This document shows positions 61,401 through 64,000 of a stretch of 64,000 bases of DNA, in pieces. The position numbers were made by a program, and so were the translations under genes. The number at the start of each line of letters is the position of its first letter. Position 1 is the first letter of the stretch. The notes beneath the pieces are model-generated. The model did not search any database. It was not told the DNA's origin and worked only from the letters and a program-made list of their open reading frames with translations. The stretch covers positions 1 through 64,000 of the forward strand of contig JACKBR010000011.1 in NCBI GenBank assembly GCA_020634495.1. Direction: 5' to 3'. The stretch comes from Ardenticatenaceae bacterium. GTDB lineage: Bacteria > Chloroflexota > Anaerolineae > Promineifilales > Promineifilaceae.

Positions 61401-64000
61401 ACGATGACCAGAAGGAAATTGTCTGGTTGAACTTGCAGCAGCTCAACGCGCAGGAGGGGAGGTGTTGTCAGGCTAAACGGCCGTTGCACAATCTTCTTCA
61501 CCATTTCCGGTACGTCTGCTTCGGAAACGGCCGTTACCGGAATTTCTAGCTGTACATCTTTATGCACCACCTGAATCGGGTCGCCTTCTGGATTGACGGC
61601 AAACGTTGTGCGCAAAGAATCGTGCCGCGCTAAAAGCGCATTAAACGACGCTTGCAGCGTTTCACTCTCCAGCTTTCCTTCAAGCCTAATCACCGCTGGA
61701 ATGTGGTAGGCGGTTAAATTTGGCTCGATTTGGTCCAAAACCCACAGGCGCTGCTGGGCAAAAGAAAGCGGTTTGGCGGCGTCGCTGTCTACCACCTGAA
61801 TGCGCGGGGCAGTGGGGGCATGTTGGGCCTTGGCCACAACTTTAGCCAGGGCGGCAACCGTCCCCGCCTCAAACAGAGAGCGCAGCGGCAGCTCCACATT
61901 CAGCGTCTGGCGCACGCGAGACACAAGCTGGGTGGCCAACAGCGAATGGCCGCCTAATTCAAAAAAGTTGTCCTCGATGCCCACCTGGGGCACGTTGAGC
62001 AAACTTTCCCAAATCGTCACCAGCGCCTCTTCGATGGGCGAGCGCGGCGGCACGTAATTGTCTGAACTCAGGGCAAATTTGGCCGGATCAGGCAGCGCTT
62101 TGCGATCCACCTTGCCGTTGGGGGTGAGCGGGTAAGCCTCCAGGAAGAGGAAGCGATGGGGCACCATGTAAGCGGGCAAACTATCCTGCACGTGGCTGCG
62201 CAGCGCCGTCACGTCTGGCTGTTCTTCCCCTTTGGCGATGAGGTACGCCACCAGCTGTTCACCCTGCGGATGCACCACCGCCTGAGCCAGGGCTGGATGC
62301 TGCTGGAGGCAGTTTTCAATCTCGCCCAGCTCAATGCGGAAGCCGCGAATCTTTACCTGATGGTCGGAACGGCCGAGAAAATCAATCGAGCCGTCCTGGC
62401 GATAGCGAGCCAAATCCCCGGTAAAGTAGATGCGCTCTTCCGGTTTGAAAGGATGCTGGGGAAAACGTTCCTCAGTCAAATCTGGGCGGTGCAGGTAGCC
62501 ACGGGCCACGCCCTTGCCGCCAATGTACAGATTGCCGGTCACGCCAATGGGTACGGGTTGCAGATGATCGTCCAGCACATACACATCCGTATTGCCGATG
62601 GGTGTGCCGATAGAGACAACACCGTCGGTTTCACATTCCTCAGCCGTCACTTGCAGGCAGGTTGACCAGACGGTGGTTTCGGTGGGGCCGTACATGTTCC
62701 AAACGGCCGTACCCCGCCCCAACAACTCCTTACCCAACGCCGCAGGCAGTGCCTCCCCGCCAGACAAGATTGTCAGGTCTGGCTTGCCCTGCCAGCCAGC
62801 GGCCAGCAGCATTTGCCAGGTGGCTGGCGTCGCCTGCATCATCGAGACAGGTTCCGCGTTGAGCATTTTCATGAGTAGCCCAACATCCTTGGTCGTTTCC
62901 TGGTCTGCCAGCAGCACCCGCGCCCCGGAGATGAGCGGCAGGTACAGCTCCAGCGTGGCGATGTCAAACGAGAGCGTAGTGACGGCCAGCAGGGTGTCGT
63001 TGACGCAGATGCCTGGTTTCTCCTGCATGGTGCGCAGGAAGTTGGCTAAATTGCGGTGGGTGATTTGCACTCCCTTGGGCAGACCCGTCGAGCCGGAGGT
63101 GTAGATGACGTAAGCCAAATCATCCAGCCGCGAAAAATCTTGCGTCAAGGGTGCAGCCGCTTCAATTTCCGCCCAGTCAGAATCGATCAACACAGTTTTT
63201 GCCTGATGGGCTGGCAACTCATCCACCAATTCGGCATTGGTGATGAGCAGCGGCGCTTGCGCATGGTCCAGCATGTATTGGATGCGCTGGTCGGGGTAGG
63301 TGGGGTCGATGGGCAGGTAAGCCGCACCCGCCTTGAGGATGCCCAAAATGGCAACCAGCATGGTGCTGTTGCGCGGCAAGGACAGACCAATGAGGCTGTC
63401 TGGCTGGATGTTGAACTGGCGCAGGTAGGCGGCCAGTTGGTCAGATTTGGCGTCTAGTTGAGCGTAGGTCAGGTCGCCGTCGCTGGCGGAGACTGCCGTT
63501 CCCTCCGGCGTCTTCTCCACTTGCTGTTTGAAGAGTTGGGTGAGCGTGTGAGTGGGATACGGCCGTTCCGTGGCGTTCCACTCCGTCAGCATTTTGCCCT
63601 TTTCGGCCGGGGAAAGCGCCGACAGTTGGGCAATGGGCGCATCTGGCTGCTGGCCGATGTGGCGCATGAGCTGCTGGAAATGAGTGACAAAACGCGCCAT
63701 CGTCTCATCGCAAAACAAATCGGTGTTGTATTCCAGGTAGCCGCGCATCCCCTGGTCATCGTCCCACATGGTGAGCGTGAGATCGAACAGAGAGCTGGCC
63801 TTGTTCGGCTGTAGCGGCGTCAGCGTGACGCCGGGCAGCTTCACGCTTTGCATCGGCGCGTTTTGCAAAATGAACAGGTGTTGGAAAAAGGGCGTGCGGC
63901 TGGGATCGCGGGGCGGGTGCAGCTCTTCGACCAGCTTTTCAAACGGCACGTCCTGGTGGGCAAAAGCGTCCAGGGTGGTTTGGCGAATTTGCTTGAGCAA
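55406..64000 (-). CDS. Nonribosomal peptide synthetase 1, 5' end outside window: ...C-A-T-C-A-T-C-A-T
   Basis: 2864 residues are visible and the frame is still open at the edge. Order, counting from the edge: end of a C domain (~1-110); A1 (YVIYTSGSTGLPKG ~300); T1 (ELGGHSLLATQL ~687); C2 (HHIVSDGWS ~870); A2 (~1347); T2 (ELGGDSISAIRF ~1727); a differently styled C3 (LTPTQRAILFHTLYAPETGV, then YHHILFDGWS ~1944); A3 (LYTSGSSGQPKG ~2412); T3 (QLGGHSLLITQL ~2804) and an acidic tail ending DDDEIDLLL. A1 and A2 share the pocket DILMLGMVW by eye, similar to a known glycine code; A3 reads DTEDIGTIV, similar to codes listed for lysine. The GGDS-type T2 before C3 usually goes with epimerase or dual domains, but no separate E domain is present. 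NRPS 2 follows after 61 bp. Confidence 0.92.
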   Translation of the reverse strand: MLKQIRQTTLDAFAHQDVPFEKLVEELHPPRDPSRTPFFQHLFILQNAPMQSVKLPGVTLTPLQPNKASSLFDLTLTMWDDDQGMRGYLEYNTDLFCDETMARFVTHFQQLMRHIGQQPDAPIAQLSALSPAEKGKMLTEWNATERPYPTHTLTQLFKQQVEKTPEGTAVSASDGDLTYAQLDAKSDQLAAYLRQFNIQPDSLIGLSLPRNSTMLVAILGILKAGAAYLPIDPTYPDQRIQYMLDHAQAPLLITNAELVDELPAHQAKTVLIDSDWAEIEAAAPLTQDFSRLDDLAYVIYTSGSTGLPKGVQITHRNLANFLRTMQEKPGICVNDTLLAVTTLSFDIATLELYLPLISGARVLLADQETTKDVGLLMKMLNAEPVSMMQATPATWQMLLAAGWQGKPDLTILSGGEALPAALGKELLGRGTAVWNMYGPTETTVWSTCLQVTAEECETDGVVSIGTPIGNTDVYVLDDHLQPVPIGVTGNLYIGGKGVARGYLHRPDLTEERFPQHPFKPEERIYFTGDLARYRQDGSIDFLGRSDHQVKIRGFRIELGEIENCLQQHPALAQAVVHPQGEQLVAYLIAKGEEQPDVTALRSHVQDSLPAYMVPHRFLFLEAYPLTPNGKVDRKALPDPAKFALSSDNYVPPRSPIEEALVTIWESLLNVPQVGIEDNFFELGGHSLLATQLVSRVRQTLNVELPLRSLFEAGTVAALAKVVAKAQHAPTAPRIQVVDSDAAKPLSFAQQRLWVLDQIEPNLTAYHIPAVIRLEGKLESETLQASFNALLARHDSLRTTFAVNPEGDPIQVVHKDVQLEIPVTAVSEADVPEMVKKIVQRPFSLTTPPLLRVELLQVQPDNFLLVIVIHHIVSDGWSLNILVQELAALYHAFNAQLPNPLPPLPIQYPDFAAWQRSWLQGDVLEEQLAYWRQRLAGAPETLDLPTDFPRPTMQSYRGAIYRHDLPRDLSHRVAQFSQLANATPFMTLIAVYQLLLARYSGQDDIVVGSPIANRNSSDVENLIGFFVNMLVLRTQIGEEDSFNDLLAQVRQHALDGYAHQDVPFEKLVDALNISRDMSYSPVFRVAFILQNTPRSEIDLGDMKMSVVPAEGATAKYDLTLIVLDTKQGYRLLWEYCTDLFTEDTIERLASNFVYLLENVLAQPHQLVAELPLFSAEEQRKMLTEWNATERPYPTHTLTQLFKQQVKKTPEGTAVSASDGDLTYAQLDEKSDQLAAYLRQFNIQPDTLIGLALPRNSTMLVAILGILKAGAAYLPIDPTYPDQRIQYMLDHAQAPLLITNAELVDELPAHQAKTVLIDSDWTDIETAAPLTQDFSRLDDLAYVIYTSGSTGLPKGVQITHRNLANFLRTMQEKPGICANDTLLAVTTLSFDIATLELYLPLISGARVRLADQATTKDALLLLKVLEDEPVTMMQATPATWQMLLAAGWQGKPDLTILSGGEALPAALGKELLGRGTAVWNMYGPTETTVWSTCLPVTAEECETDGVVSIGTPIGNTDVYVLDDHLQPVPIGVTGNLYIGGKGVARGYLHRPDLTEERFPQHPFKPEERIYFTGDLARYRQDGSIDFLGRSDHQVKIRGFRIELGEIENCLQQHPALAQAVVHPQGEQLVAYLIAKGEEQPDVTALRSHVQDSLPAYMVPHRFLFLEAYPLTPNGKVDRKALPSPDGATLASTKEYTAPRNTIEEQLATIWQSLLKVPQVGVHDNFFELGGDSISAIRFIAQAKEKGIVFRPSELFQNQTVAELALLVDGQTAVSTKPLKAQEPVEILDFSILANTAVAQPYLQQPENIQYLYTLTPTQRAILFHTLYAPETGVYVEQNALEMEALDVDLYVQAWQELIQRHELLRTTFFWEELEEPLQMVLAEVPLPLTRLDWRGQNAEQQLNQLQALMAEERRKGFDMTQPPLLRLTIIQVAEARHFVLVNYHHILFDGWSNVVIHLEVRAIYDALRHGEPHNLPVPTPYRRYIAWLRQQEESEAQAFWQKYLANFEEATPIPIAEQMNQGVYGAVADYAEQSVTLPAELWASLHALLNEHKITYNNFMQAVWAILLNRYSGEDDVLFGTVVHGRPAELSQFDRMVGLFINVLPVRLQFQKEAPVLDWLKRSHEAFINQSQYDHNSLEQIQQWGGFPRERNLFHSLFINNNPATDNMPPPPTDSHPLFVQEKTNYALNFYLKSNEVLQISYDPTLFTAVSIKRMLTHVLQIVRNIVAQPDQRMADLTILPANERSLLLETWNNWPQPASHSSLLADFAAMVGQQPNVAAVIDPAYGTLTYAELDEKSSQLAAYLQQLGICNGRIGLHIARTRHFPLAFWAILKSGNTYVPLDPKHPEQRLAFMIENARLDALISHSELQASLPKGPAPLLLIDEIETQLAEAPALQPVELAETAVILYTSGSSGQPKGVRLPQQALHAYLRTAVEQFQLTPHDNILQFASIGFDTSLEETGSALLSGATLILRTEESLNSIQAFINFCHTYQITVLDLPTAFWHTLTIELQRDSSLQLPAGIRLIIIGGEKASPEHLATWQAVAPNAIALLNTYGPTETTIVATSCVIAGPNAVSRAELAPIGQPVASARVYVVDQYDQLAPVGVPGELLIAGPQLASGYVGLRDETAVKFTPDPFADSGSVYRTGDRVRFLDDGLLQFIGRTDRQIKIRGHRIEPETLEHLLNQHEAVADTAVTARPDSQNNLQIVAYIIPQGSAAPDSQTLNSYLRQQLPAYMIPSAFVMLDSFPKTSNGKISYRALPAPTFQTQAGTQYEAPRTPIEETIADLFRQLTNAEKVGLYDNFFQLGGHSLLITQLASRIQSIFEVELSLRTLFEHPTVVDMALMVEDKMLEMVEALDDDEIDLLL
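58981..60463. repeat. Duplicated adenylation-domain block, copy 1 (A2 of NRPS 1)
   Basis: Runs base for base parallel to 62110-63592 at a constant offset of 3129 bp (1043 codons), with only scattered differences and no indel that I could see. It covers the A domain from just before A1 core to the NGKVDRKALP end. Flanking T and C domains are clearly less alike. Confidence 0.85.
62110..63592. repeat. Duplicated adenylation-domain block, copy 2 (A1 of NRPS 1)
   Basis: Partner of 58981-60463. Edges are sharp: homology stops after KALP on one side and near KMLTEWNATERP on the other, suggesting exchange or conversion of the A domain alone. Confidence 0.85.

Noticed and set aside
36325..64000. Many plus-strand frames of 60-280 codons opposite the NRPS genes
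   Set aside because: They are shadows created by codon bias on the other strand: no ribosome sites, no recognisable domains, and low-complexity composition.
1..64000. ACGGCCGT as a restriction site of a host system
   Set aside because: Restriction sites are usually avoided, not enriched a hundredfold; a protective or structural role is more likely.

Overview
The window looks like a chromosomal segment of a filamentous, probably aerobic or facultative Chloroflexota bacterium (Anaerolineae/Caldilineae-like). This is an inference. It rests on an F420-type CofC gene, an effector-associated-domain/NB-ARC/TPR protein, large sensor kinases with a 7TM N-terminus, a moderate-to-high GC content, and gene junctions crowded with small interspersed repeats. 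No rRNA or tRNA was seen, so the assignment is tentative. The palindromic octamer ACGGCCGT occurs about 120 times by my eye count, nearly always inside genes. This is a HIP1-like genome signature that explains the many Thr-Ala-Val, Asn-Gly-Arg and Arg-Pro steps in the proteins.

Layout: 0-5.5 kb is one minus-strand operon. It holds an IclR-type regulator fused to a PPOX-like flavin/F420 domain, an NMT1/taurine-type ABC importer (ATPase, permease, lipoprotein), CofC, a small zinc-finger protein and a DUF2207 membrane protein cut by the window edge. 5.9-8.6 kb is a decayed NB-ARC/TPR STAND gene. 8.8-16.7 kb holds acetyl-CoA synthetase, a large hybrid-sensor histidine kinase, a PPK2 polyphosphate kinase and a TerC transporter. 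16.7-21 kb holds an ABC-2 exporter pair, a broken zinc-ribbon gene, a dead IS5-like element, a lone Flp pilin and a Nudix hydrolase. 21.2-23.9 kb is a PHP phosphoesterase with two PlsC-type acyltransferases.

24-32.5 kb is the arginine biosynthesis region. argJ is on the plus strand. It faces a minus-strand operon argC-argB-argD-ypeA-like-(argA::argG) across a debris field of two pseudogenes and a three-copy tandem repeat. The operon is preceded by what reads as a classical transcription attenuator: a near-leaderless 27-residue leader peptide with four consecutive Arg codons, mutually exclusive helices and an intrinsic terminator. Repeats sit in most junctions of this operon and have been translated into the ends or interior of ArgB and ArgD.

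34.4-64 kb is a nonribosomal peptide gene cluster on the minus strand: NRPS 1 (at least three modules, 5' end outside the window), NRPS 2 (6339 residues, terminal thioesterase), a type II thioesterase and an acyl-CoA dehydrogenase. NRPS 2 opens with half a condensation domain. It also contains a module whose adenylation domain has lost its core motifs and which has no carrier domain. NRPS 1 carries two almost identical adenylation domains. The product cannot be named from sequence; at least eight residues look loadable, the last perhaps proline.
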